Shown: in pieces, positions 6,568-14,325 of the stretch | Layout of the letters: each line of letters starts with the position of its first letter | Position numbering within the stretch: the stretch's first letter is position 1 | Source of the DNA: Christensenella minuta | GTDB taxonomy: Bacteria; Bacillota; Clostridia; Christensenellales; Christensenellaceae | DNA length: 64,000 nucleotides | Direction: 5' to 3' | NCBI RefSeq assembly: GCF_003628755.1 | Contig: NZ_CP029256.1 | Span: forward strand, 2,685,585 to 2,749,584 | The notes under the pieces: generated by a model | Told to the model about the DNA's origin: nothing | The model's database searches: none | Seen by the model: only the letters and a program-made list of their open reading frames with translations | Made by a program: the position numbers and the translations under genes

Positions 6568-7771
6568 AATATTTGCACCAGTAGATAAAAGCAAATGCCG
6601 CTATGTGCTTCTGAAAGGGAGCGCAGGAAGCGGGAAAAGCGTTGACACTGCGCAGCATTATATATTGCGTCTGATGCAGGATAGGGGTCGAAACCTCTTG
6701 GCATTGCGTAAATCGGAGGTAACGAACCGTGATAGCACTTTCGCGGAGTTATCCGGGGCAATATCGCGCATGGGGCTGTGGGACTACTGGAAGCCTATAA
6801 TGTCGCCGCTTGAACTGCGGTGTGTCAACGGGGCGAAAATCATCTTTCGCGGCATGAACGACGACAGACAGCGCGAGAAGATCAAGTCTATCACGTTTGA
6901 AAAAGGAAGCCTTACAGATATATGGCTCGAGGAAGCGACGGAATTTTCAAGGGCGGATGTGGACATACTAGATGACCGTTTGAGAGGAAAACTCCCGGAT
7001 GGTCTTTTTTATCAGATGCGGTTTACGTTCAATCCGGTGGCGGCAACACACTGGATTAAACATGATTATTTTGATACGGTTGATCCTAATGTTTTTACAC
7101 ACCATAGCACATACTTAGACAATCGTTTTATAGATGCGCCATACCATGCGCGCATGATGCGGCGCAAGGAGCTAGACCCGGACGGGTATCGGGTGTATGG
7201 CCTCGGAGAATGGGGCGAAGTCGGCGGGCTTATCATTACTAACTGGACGGCAGAAGATATGAGCCAAGACCCAAACGACTACGACAGCGTTTCACTTGGT
7301 CAAGACTTTGGTTTTAACCACGCTAACGCTATTTTATTGCTTGGATTTAAGGACGATGAAATATACGTCTTAAAGGAGCAATACGATTACGAGAAGGACA
7401 CGGGAGAGATAATAGCGGCTTGCATCATGCCGAAACACGTAATGATGTACTGCGACAGCGCGGAGCCAGACAGGATTAAAACATGGCGTTCTTCCGGGTA
7501 TAAAGCCGTGGCAGTTAAGAAAGAGCAAGGGAGCGTACAAGCGCAGATCGACTATTTAAAAGCGCATAAAATACACATTCATCCTTCATGCGTAAATCTT
7601 ATGAAGGAGCTCCAACAATGGAAGTGGAAGCGTGACGAAAAGCGGGATGTGTGGCTAGATGAACCCGTTCCATTTCTTGACGATGCAATCGCCGCGCTGC
7701 GGTATGGAATAGAGCCAGTGCGCAAGGTGCGCAGACTACAGAGTTTTTCAAAGGAAGGGCTAGGACTTTGA
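6539..7771 (+). CDS. terL: Terminase large subunit (PBSX/Terminase_3 type)
   Basis: 410 residues. N-terminal ATPase: Walker A GSAGSGKS at 27-34, Walker B region LTDIWLEEATEFS near 125-137. C-terminal RNase H-like nuclease: DFGFNHAN near 255, YCDSAEPDRIK near 305, and FLDDAIAALRYGIEP near 380 supply the acidic residues. It pumps DNA into the procapsid and cuts concatemers. Start ATG 6539 lies inside the small-subunit gene and the stop overlaps the portal start, so the packaging genes are coupled. Confidence 0.94.
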   Translation: MATIKVQANKIFAPVDKSKCRYVLLKGSAGSGKSVDTAQHYILRLMQDRGRNLLALRKSEVTNRDSTFAELSGAISRMGLWDYWKPIMSPLELRCVNGAKIIFRGMNDDRQREKIKSITFEKGSLTDIWLEEATEFSRADVDILDDRLRGKLPDGLFYQMRFTFNPVAATHWIKHDYFDTVDPNVFTHHSTYLDNRFIDAPYHARMMRRKELDPDGYRVYGLGEWGEVGGLIITNWTAEDMSQDPNDYDSVSLGQDFGFNHANAILLLGFKDDEIYVLKEQYDYEKDTGEIIAACIMPKHVMMYCDSAEPDRIKTWRSSGYKAVAVKKEQGSVQAQIDYLKAHKIHIHPSCVNLMKELQQWKWKRDEKRDVWLDEPVPFLDDAIAALRYGIEPVRKVRRLQSFSKEGLGL

Positions 7772-9108
7772 TAGAGTATAGAATCAACAAAGACAAAGAA
7801 CTTACTGTTGACGAAATCCGGCAGCTTATAACGAATAGCGCGGCAGAGGCGGCGCGTAGGCAGTATTTGCACCAGCAGTATGACGGGAAGCAGGACATTT
7901 TAAATCGCACTGTTTCAGACCCGACCAAGCCGAACAACAGGCTTGTGAATAATTATCCGGCGTATATCACAGACAGTTACACGGGTTATTTCATGGGTGT
8001 ACCCGTCACGTATAAGGCGGCAGAGGGCGCGCCGGATGATATGCTGATTGAGATAAAAGCGCTATTTGACTATAACGACGAACAGAGCGAAAACGCAGAA
8101 CTCGCAAAAGAAGCCAGCATCACGGGCGACGCTTATGAGCTTTTATATCTGGATAGTGATTCAAACGTTAGATTTACGGCGTTGGATTACACGGAAACCT
8201 GCATTGCGGTATATGATGCAGCCCTAGAGGGTGAAATGCTGTACTTCATCCGGGCATACGATGTGCTAAAAGACCTATTCTCAAACGAAAAAACGCAAAC
8301 GGTTGAGGTGTACGATCAAAAGCAGGTATCATACTATACCGCAGATGCTGCTACGCTAAAGCTTACTGGACAAAGACTACATTACTTCAATGATGTTCCC
8401 GTTGTGGTATATAAAAACAACAAAGAGGGCATAGGCGATTTTGAGCGCGAAATGACACTTATAAACGCCTATGACAAGATGCAGAGCGACAGCGCGAACG
8501 ACCTCGAATATTTTACTGACGCCTATTTAGTGCTGCGTGGTCTTGGCGGGACGACTGCGGAAGATGTATTTGCAATGAAGGAGCAGCGCGTACTGTCTTT
8601 GTCGGATGCGGATTCTCACGCTGAATGGCTAATAAAACAGATTAATGATACGTACATCGAGAACCTTAAAAACCGTATAGATGATGATATTCACAAATTT
8701 AGCAAGTGCCCGAAACTTACGGATGAATCGTTTGCAAATAACCTTTCCGGCATTGCGATCAAGTATAAACTGATTGGATTTGAGAATGTAACGAGCGTAA
8801 AAGAGAGATATTTTAAAAAGGCACTACAGCGAAGAATTGAATTGATTTGCAATGTGCAAAATTTGTTTGCTAAGAATTACGATTACACCATGATAGATAT
8901 GACGTTTACCCGCAATATCCCCGTGAACGCGACAGAAGCCGCCGACATGGTAAACAAGATAACCGGGGTAGTATCGCGTGAAACGGCATTAGGGCAATTG
9001 CCATTTGTAACAGATGTGGAGGACGAAATAAGCAAGATAGATTCCGAAAAGCCAACATACGAAATAGCGTATCAGGAAGACGACGAAGGGCAGCCGGTGT
9101 TTAAGTGA
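7768..9108 (+). CDS. Portal protein (SPP1 gp6 family)
   Basis: 446 residues from TTG 7768, which overlaps the terL stop and follows AAGGAAGGG. Hallmarks of the SPP1 gp6-like portal are visible: NRLVNNYPAYITDSYTGYFM, the stem/wing region with AYDKMQSDSANDLEYFTDAY, and a C-terminal part with DMTFTRNIPVNATEAAD. Twelve copies form the DNA entry ring and join the terminase to the head. A C-terminal acidic tail (YQEDDEGQPVF) is typical. Confidence 0.9.
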   Translation: MIEYRINKDKELTVDEIRQLITNSAAEAARRQYLHQQYDGKQDILNRTVSDPTKPNNRLVNNYPAYITDSYTGYFMGVPVTYKAAEGAPDDMLIEIKALFDYNDEQSENAELAKEASITGDAYELLYLDSDSNVRFTALDYTETCIAVYDAALEGEMLYFIRAYDVLKDLFSNEKTQTVEVYDQKQVSYYTADAATLKLTGQRLHYFNDVPVVVYKNNKEGIGDFEREMTLINAYDKMQSDSANDLEYFTDAYLVLRGLGGTTAEDVFAMKEQRVLSLSDADSHAEWLIKQINDTYIENLKNRIDDDIHKFSKCPKLTDESFANNLSGIAIKYKLIGFENVTSVKERYFKKALQRRIELICNVQNLFAKNYDYTMIDMTFTRNIPVNATEAADMVNKITGVVSRETALGQLPFVTDVEDEISKIDSEKPTYEIAYQEDDEGQPVFK

Positions 9109-9944
9109 TGGGCAGCGCGGAATATTGGCGAAAGCGTACGCTTGAAAGTGAAGCTTACGCGAACGGGTTAGCTGAATCCGAGATAGTGAGACAACAGAAG
9201 CTATACAAGGCGGCATACAAACAGCTTGCTAAGCAGATAGACGGCTTGTATATCCAAGTGGTGGAGTACGGCGAGGAGTTAAGCAGGACGCAGTTGTGGA
9301 ACTTTTCTAGATGGTATCAGCTTGAACAGCGGCTAGGCAAGATCACGGGAGAGATTACCACAAACCAGATACGCGGGACGGAACGAACGCTTATAAAGGT
9401 GTTTGAAAAGACAATGGGCGTAACGCTTAAAGATTTGAAACAAAGCGGCGCGCCCGTCAACCTGTCCTTTGATATGCTGGACAACGTGCAGATCAAGCAA
9501 CTTGTGAATACCGCATGGAATGATGCTTCTTTCTCCCAGCGTTATATAGAAAACGGTATCAAAATGGGCGAGAGGGTGAAACAAGATATTACCGATATGC
9601 TTATATCTGGTAAATCACCCGGAGCTATTAAGAAAGCATTGCAAGGCGACCTTAACATGAACTACTACGCGGCTGATCGCCTTGTGCGGACGGAAGCAAA
9701 TCACTACTACAACGATGCGGCAATGAAATCTTATAAGGCCGCCGGGGTGATAATGGTTGAATACATCGCTGAAGTGGATGATCGTATTTGTGATGAATGC
9801 GAGGGTTATTCCGGTCAGATTTACCCGATAGATGGCGCGCCAACGCTACCAATTCACCCGAATTGCCGTTGCTGTTATGCCCCTGTAGTGGAAGTGGGCG
9901 ACGATTTAACGGAAGCGGCAGAGCTACTAAAAAAATATGCTTAA
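9108..9944 (+). CDS. Minor head protein (SPP1 gp7 / Mu F-like)
   Basis: 278 residues from ATG 9108 (a GTG one codon upstream is possible). Helical N-terminal half (SAEYWRKRTLESEAYANGLA), then the Phage_Mu_F domain with RTEANHYYNDAAMKSYKAAG and the Cys/His pattern CDECEGYSG ... HPNCRC. These proteins are packaged in small copy number near the portal and help head morphogenesis or DNA ejection. Overlaps the portal stop. Followed by an intrinsic terminator. Confidence 0.88.
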   Translation: MGSAEYWRKRTLESEAYANGLAESEIVRQQKLYKAAYKQLAKQIDGLYIQVVEYGEELSRTQLWNFSRWYQLEQRLGKITGEITTNQIRGTERTLIKVFEKTMGVTLKDLKQSGAPVNLSFDMLDNVQIKQLVNTAWNDASFSQRYIENGIKMGERVKQDITDMLISGKSPGAIKKALQGDLNMNYYAADRLVRTEANHYYNDAAMKSYKAAGVIMVEYIAEVDDRICDECEGYSGQIYPIDGAPTLPIHPNCRCCYAPVVEVGDDLTEAAELLKKYA

Positions 9945-9945
9945 T

Positions 9946-9969
9946 AGAAGCTTAACAGCTTCTTTTTTA
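9946..9969 (+). terminator. Intrinsic terminator after the minor head gene
   Basis: AGAAGC (9946-9951), loop TTAACA, GCTTCT (9958-9963) and a run of six T. It probably lowers transcription between the packaging genes and the abundant scaffold/capsid genes. Confidence 0.75.
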
Positions 9970-10040
9970 TTACGCTTTATAGGGCTGTGCGACAACAGAA
10001 CTAAAGGGGCGGCAATGCCGCAACTTACGGAGGTTAAGAA

Positions 10041-10676
10041 ATGGAAAAATTTTTACAGGGTTATTTGCTTAACAGGCTTACACCGATGATGGACGCAGAT
10101 GGGGGCGCGGCCGGAGACCCGGGCGGCGAACCAGATGGAGGCGGTTCCGGCGGTGGAAAGCCGGACGGTGGCGAAGGTAAAACTTACACCGAAGCCGAGA
10201 TTGCAGAATTATTGCAAGCGGAAGCGGACAGAAGGGTTACGGCGGCACTGAAAAAGCAAAAGAGAGAGTATGAGGAAAAGCTATCCCTTTCAAAGCTGGA
10301 TGAGGAACAGCGCAAGGAAGCTGAAAAAGACCTTGAAATTAAGCGCCTTAATGAGCGTATTTCAGAAATGAGCACGAGCATTAACAAAGGCGAGGTAATC
10401 AAAGTTTTGGCGGCGCGTGGGCTTGATCCCGCTTTTGCCGACATCATCACGATTGGGGACGACATCAAAGAAGCGCAGGCGCGCATTGATACGCTCGACA
10501 AACTGTTTAAACAGGCGGTTGAGGCTACGGTCAAGAAGCGCATTGCGGGAGATGCGCCAGCAAAAGGTAGCGGGACGGGAACGCCCACGACCCTAAAGGG
10601 GATGAATGTTCAGCAGAGGGCAGAGCTTTACGAGAGCAACCCGGAACTATTTAGAAAGCTAAAAGGAGCAGAGTAA
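10041..10676 (+). CDS. Capsid scaffold protein (DUF4355 type)
   Basis: 211 residues from ATG 10041 after GGAGG. Gly/Asp-rich N-terminal segment (residues ~20-50), then a long coiled coil (AEADRRVTAALKKQKREYEE to ~120) and a C-terminal helical part that ends NPELFRKLKGAE. Low-complexity head, coiled-coil middle and position directly before the capsid gene identify a scaffold of the Firmicutes siphophage type. It directs procapsid assembly and is lost from mature heads. Confidence 0.85.
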   Translation: MEKFLQGYLLNRLTPMMDADGGAAGDPGGEPDGGGSGGGKPDGGEGKTYTEAEIAELLQAEADRRVTAALKKQKREYEEKLSLSKLDEEQRKEAEKDLEIKRLNERISEMSTSINKGEVIKVLAARGLDPAFADIITIGDDIKEAQARIDTLDKLFKQAVEATVKKRIAGDAPAKGSGTGTPTTLKGMNVQQRAELYESNPELFRKLKGAE

Positions 10677-11558
10677 ATGGCAAATATTGTATATCCTAAC
10701 GAAGTTCTTGAATCTATAGTTGAAGACATTTTAGAAACGCGGCTTAACACCAGAACACTTATGACGGTTGATATGTCGCTTAGCGGCGCAGCCGGCATGA
10801 AAAAAGTAATTAACCGCTATACCTATACGGGGTACGTTGAAAGCCTCTCGCAGGGCGAGAAGAACACACAGCGCGGCAAACTTGAATTTCTGCCTTATGA
10901 GTATGAAGTAGGCGTAGCTCAACAGGTATGGGATTACCATGATGAAGAAGTGATGAAAGATCCAGGTATTGTCAATCTCGGCGTACAGGGAATGGCTAAT
11001 GCTATGTGGAATGACATGAACCAGAAATTTTTTGATGAACTGCGCAAGGCTGAAATTTTCCAGACGATTGAATCAGCGAACAAGATCGCGTATGACGATA
11101 TTGTTGACGCAATCGCGGCCCTTGACCTTGAGGACGAAAGCCAGCTTTATATCTTGTGCGGGCTGAATACCAAGGCTGCACTTAGGAAAAACAGCCTTTT
11201 TACAGGCGCGAAACAAGGCGAGATCATCTTTACCGGGCAGATTGGCGACATTAGCGGACTTCCCGTTGTGTACTCTAAAAAAGTGCCTGCCGATCTTGCT
11301 TACGTAGCAACCAAAGAAGCGGTAACGCTTTTCACCAAAAAGGATAGCGAGATTGAGCAGGAGAGGGACAAGGAAGCGAGAAAAAATACGATTATTTCCC
11401 GTAAGGTGAACCTCGTTGCCCTCACCAACGCGAAATGCCTTTGTATGATCGGCAAAGCGTCGGCTACCCCGGTTCTCACACAATCTAGCATTGCGGCGGG
11501 AATAATAAGACCATATCCGGTACGAACGCGGCGGGGGCGGTTGTTCGCGTGTACGTGA
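10677..11558 (+). CDS. Major capsid protein (N4 gp56-like family)
   Basis: 293 residues, ATG 10677 directly after the scaffold stop with AAGGAGC upstream. The order of strands and helices fits the N4-gp56/HK97-fold capsids of siphophages: TLMTVDMSLSGAAGMKKVIN, LEFLPYEYEVGVAQQVWDYH, VNLGVQGMANAMWNDMNQKF, then AKQGEIIFTGQIGDISGLPV and a C-terminal part ending CLCMIGKASATPVL. From about residue 272 the frame becomes unrelated (RPYPVRTRRGRLFACT), while the -1 frame carries an Ig-like domain. The true C-terminus is therefore either lost by a 1-base deletion or reached by frameshifting. Confidence 0.88.
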   Translation: MANIVYPNEVLESIVEDILETRLNTRTLMTVDMSLSGAAGMKKVINRYTYTGYVESLSQGEKNTQRGKLEFLPYEYEVGVAQQVWDYHDEEVMKDPGIVNLGVQGMANAMWNDMNQKFFDELRKAEIFQTIESANKIAYDDIVDAIAALDLEDESQLYILCGLNTKAALRKNSLFTGAKQGEIIFTGQIGDISGLPVVYSKKVPADLAYVATKEAVTLFTKKDSEIEQERDKEARKNTIISRKVNLVALTNAKCLCMIGKASATPVLTQSSIAAGIIRPYPVRTRRGRLFACT

Positions 11559-11704
11559 ATGATATTCCGGTAGGCTATGCGGCTGTAGATGGCACTACAT
11601 GGACGTATACTATTGACGCAGTTTCATCGGGCGATAAGGTAAAAGTCTCTGCAATGACGGACGGGAAAATTCCAGCGTTCTGCGCAGCGGTTACGGTCTC
11701 TTAA
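11489..11704 (+). other. Bacterial Ig-like domain in the -1 frame of the capsid gene
   Basis: Between TAG 11486-11488 and TAA 11702-11704 the -1 frame of the capsid gene is open and encodes GNNKTISGTNAAGAVVRVYV and on through TWTYTIDAVSSGDKVKVSAM. TxSGTxAAGAxVxVYVN is the start of a bacterial/phage Ig-like fold of about 65 residues. It has no start codon of its own with a ribosome site. A single added G in GGG 11498-11500 would fuse capsid and Ig domain in frame (IAAGNNKTISG). Ig domains attached to capsids by frameshifting are known in tailed phages, but no canonical slippery heptamer is present here. Confidence 0.65.
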
Positions 11705-11724
11705 TCTACTACAGGGGGCAAGTC

Positions 11725-12015
11725 ATGAGCGCGACGGATAAATTAAAGGCGTACATCCCCGAAATCCAAAACGCTACAGCCGCCGCTATAATCGAAGATA
11801 CCGAACAGGCATTTAAGGAGCTTTGCAACGTCGAGGCCATACCCGATGAAGCAAGCTCCTTGATTGTTGAAATGGCGGTTATACGGTACAACCGATTAGG
11901 CAGCGAGGGTTTAGCGTCACAAGGCTATAGCGGCGCATCAGAGAGCTTTATAAACGGTCTGCCGGATGATCTATTGCGTAGGCTTGGGAAGTACAGGAGG
12001 CTTAAAACGCTATGA
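11725..12015 (+). CDS. Head-tail connector protein (YqbG/gp6-like)
   Basis: 96 residues from ATG 11725 after GGGGGC. Helical, with IVEMAVIRYNRLGSEGLASQ and YSGASESFINGLPDDLLRRL, the conserved end of the phage connector family (RYNRxGxEGxxSQSyxGxSxSF). Forms a ring below the portal. First gene of the connector block; its stop overlaps the next ATG. Confidence 0.85.
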   Translation: MSATDKLKAYIPEIQNATAAAIIEDTEQAFKELCNVEAIPDEASSLIVEMAVIRYNRLGSEGLASQGYSGASESFINGLPDDLLRRLGKYRRLKTL

Positions 12016-12320
12016 TTAGCAGGCGAATGAAAGCGGTTAAGATCGTGGAGCGTGATATAAGCGATTCGGTGTTTGGAAAAGATTCCAGGCCGCGAGAAGT
12101 AAAGACCGTGCAAATGGCAATCTGCACGCTTACGGGCGCGGAAGTCCAATATTTAAACATCAACGCTCAAGGAAGCTCACACGTTGGATTGACGCTTGAC
12201 AGGACGCTTAAACACGGGCAAGAGGTACACGACGGAGATGACGTTTATAGAATCACGTACCCAAACAACGATGCGCGGTTATCACAGATTTTTCTTGAAA
12301 GGGTGATAGCAGATGGCTAA
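12012..12320 (+). CDS. Head closure / head-tail adaptor protein
   Basis: 102 residues from ATG 12012, overlapping the connector stop. Size, order and a beta-rich C-terminal part (LKHGQEVHDGDDVYRITYPN) match the head-closure proteins (SPP1 gp16-like) that seal the connector. Assignment rests mainly on gene order. Confidence 0.65.
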   Translation: MISRRMKAVKIVERDISDSVFGKDSRPREVKTVQMAICTLTGAEVQYLNINAQGSSHVGLTLDRTLKHGQEVHDGDDVYRITYPNNDARLSQIFLERVIADG

Positions 12321-12744
12321 GACAGAAGTAGACGCAAGCGAAGTTTTAAGGAACTTTGAGAACTTTGTTAAAAAAGCCTTGCCGGACGCTATCAAAGATG
12401 GTCTTGAACAAGCTTGCCTTGTGGTCGAAAATGCTGCAAAAAATAATTGCCCTGCAGATAAAGGCACTTTGCGCGCAAGCATAACTCACGTTGTGGAAGA
12501 AAACGGCGAAAACCTTGAAGGATATGTAGGCAGTGGGATAGATTACGCGCCATATATTCATCAAGGTACAGGGTTATTTGCCATAGATGGAAATGGGCGA
12601 AAAAATGTTCCTTGGCGGTATCAAGACGAAAAAGGCGAATGGCACACAACCGAAGGGCAGCGACCCAATCCGTTTATATCCGACGCAATAGAACAAAACC
12701 GGGCAAAGATCATAAATTGCTTTAAGGACGTGATGAAGAAATGA
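12313..12744 (+). CDS. HK97 gp10-like tail component
   Basis: 143 residues from ATG 12313. The central pattern LVVENAAKNNCPADKGTLRA ... YVGSGIDYAPYIHQGTG and a C-terminal RPNPFISDAIEQN are the signature of HK97-gp10_like proteins, a connector or tail-completion component. Overlaps both neighbours by a few bases. Confidence 0.87.
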   Translation: MAKTEVDASEVLRNFENFVKKALPDAIKDGLEQACLVVENAAKNNCPADKGTLRASITHVVEENGENLEGYVGSGIDYAPYIHQGTGLFAIDGNGRKNVPWRYQDEKGEWHTTEGQRPNPFISDAIEQNRAKIINCFKDVMKK

Positions 12745-13103
12745 TAATTGAAGACGTTGTAAGCGCCCTAAAAGCAGACCCCGCCGTAAGCGGCTATGTG
12801 AGAGATCGTATGACCGCATTTTCGACCGACTCAACAGATGATGGTATTGTTTTCAATTTCTCGCCGCAGACGGATGACAAGATTTCCCGCGTTGATAAGC
12901 TGGAAATCATGATTATATCCAAGAGCGTTGCACGGGTGTACGAGATTCACGAGGCTGTGAAGAATGTATTGCTTACGCTTGGAGATGATCCGTTTAATGA
13001 TACGATTTTAGGCGTTGAAATAAACGGCGGCGGCGTTCTTGAAAATCTGAAAACAGGAACCTACCACCACACAACATATTATTATTTAAGGAGCAAAGTA
13101 TAA
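12741..13103 (+). CDS. Tail completion protein
   Basis: 120 residues from ATG 12741. Alpha/beta pattern with DKISRVDKLEIMIISKS and VYEIHEAVKNVLLTLGDDPF, as in the tail terminator/completion family that lies between gp10-like and tail-tube genes. It shares its last A with the next ATG (TAATG). Confidence 0.7.
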   Translation: MIIEDVVSALKADPAVSGYVRDRMTAFSTDSTDDGIVFNFSPQTDDKISRVDKLEIMIISKSVARVYEIHEAVKNVLLTLGDDPFNDTILGVEINGGGVLENLKTGTYHHTTYYYLRSKV

Positions 13104-13657
13104 TGGCACAGGCAAATGAAGAAGTAATTTTAGGATCAGGCGATCTGTTTGTAATGAGTTATACCGGGGAGGCAATCCCGGAGGATTCTGTAATCGAGAC
13201 GACCTCCAATCAGATAGGCCATATCCAGGGCGGCGCAACGCTGGAATACAAGCCGACAGACTACAGCGTTGTAGATGATATGGGAGCGGTCTTAAAACGC
13301 TTTATTACGGAGGAAGAAGTAACGCTTAAATCGGGCGTGCTGACGTGGGGCGTTAACACGCTTGCAAAATTATGTCCGGCCGGGGCACTTACGGAGGATT
13401 CTTCAACGCACAAATCCACGCTGAAAATCGGCGGACGCGGTAAGACGGGCATTAGCAAGGTTTTAGCGCGGTTTGTTCATACATATGACACCGGGCTTAA
13501 GCTGCGCATTACGATAGTTGCAACCGCATCTAGCGGCTTCACCCTTGCTTTTGCAAAGGACAAGGAAACTGTGATCGATGCAGAATTAAAAGCCGTGCCG
13601 CATGATACAGACGGTACGCTCGTTGTTATTGAGCAGGACACAAGGACAGCCGGTTAA
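13103..13657 (+). CDS. Major tail (tube) protein
   Basis: 184 residues from ATG 13103, after AGGAG. Beta-rich with GSGDLFVMSYTGEAIPEDSV, IGHIQGGATLEYKPTDY and a C-terminal strand pair (VPHDTDGTLVVIEQD). Size, position before the tail-chaperone pair and an attenuator-like terminator immediately after it fit the abundant tube subunit. Confidence 0.82.
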   Translation: MAQANEEVILGSGDLFVMSYTGEAIPEDSVIETTSNQIGHIQGGATLEYKPTDYSVVDDMGAVLKRFITEEEVTLKSGVLTWGVNTLAKLCPAGALTEDSSTHKSTLKIGGRGKTGISKVLARFVHTYDTGLKLRITIVATASSGFTLAFAKDKETVIDAELKAVPHDTDGTLVVIEQDTRTAG

Positions 13658-13668
13658 AATATGAATAT

Positions 13669-13700
13669 GGGGCGTTCTATGCGAGCGTCCCTTTTCTTTT
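13669..13700 (+). terminator. Intrinsic terminator/attenuator after the tail tube gene
   Basis: GGGGCGTTC (13669-13677), loop TATGC, GAGCGTCCC (13683-13691) and TTTTCTTTT. It would let the tube gene be expressed above the tape-measure genes. Confidence 0.75.
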
Positions 13701-13717
13701 ATAAGGAGTAATTAAAA

Positions 13718-14047
13718 ATGGGAAATGTAATAGATTTAAGCATTTTTGCAAACGAGACCTTAGAAGTAACTATGCCTACAGGCGAAACGATTCATGTTAA
13801 AAAGCCAACACAGAAAATTACCATTCGCATGATGGAAATGCAGAAAACGCTTAAACAGTGCGCGGAAGAACCCGAAAAAATGTTTGCAGCGATCAACAAA
13901 ATGCTGGTCGATATTCTAGAGCATAACACAGAGGGGAAAAAATACAGCATACAATATTTTGAAGATAACATGAGTATCGCGGTTGCAAATGCACTTCTTA
14001 GCGAGTACATGAGCTTTACTAGTAACATACAAAACCAAAAAAACTGA
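13718..14047 (+). CDS. Tail assembly chaperone (gpG-like)
   Basis: 109 residues from ATG 13718 after AAGGAG. Reads VIDLSIFANETLEVTMPTGE with a helical C-terminal half. Its last sense codons are CAA AAA AAC, then TGA. The heptamer A AAA AAC (14038-14044) lies in frame, so a fraction of ribosomes should slip -1 into the next frame. This is the conserved G/GT arrangement upstream of the tape measure gene; both forms coat the tape measure during tail assembly. Confidence 0.85.
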   Translation: MGNVIDLSIFANETLEVTMPTGETIHVKKPTQKITIRMMEMQKTLKQCAEEPEKMFAAINKMLVDILEHNTEGKKYSIQYFEDNMSIAVANALLSEYMSFTSNIQNQKN

Positions 14048-14325
14048 AAATGCCGTCTTTGCCCGGACAGAGTAACGGCGGCGATATAGAAATTATGTCA
14101 TCCGTGCGGCGGGTAATGCGATATTGCGGGTGCACGTTTTACGAAGCCCTAGAGCTTCCCACAGACGTTTTTTTACTGTGTGACAAGAATATGTATATTG
14201 AAGACCTGCAAAAGACCCCAGAGGGGCGCAAATACCTTGCAGACTGTGAACGGATGGCAAAGACAGAGCCAGACACAGAAGCATTGAAGCAAAAAGGGCT
14301 AACCTATAGGAGCGTAAAAGAGTGA
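14044..14325 (+). CDS. Tail assembly chaperone extension (gpT-like), reached by -1 frameshift
   Basis: After slippage at A AAA AAC, reading continues CTG AAA ATG CCG from 14044 for 93 residues (SSVRRVMRYCGCTFYEALEL ... LTYRSVKE), giving a 202-residue G-T fusion with the preceding gene. An internal ATG at 14050 lacks a clear ribosome site, so independent translation is less likely. It ends by overlapping the GTG of the tape measure gene. Frame, spacing and heptamer are seen directly; function follows from the lambda-type G/GT family. Confidence 0.82.
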   Translation: MKMPSLPGQSNGGDIEIMSSVRRVMRYCGCTFYEALELPTDVFLLCDKNMYIEDLQKTPEGRKYLADCERMAKTEPDTEALKQKGLTYRSVKE

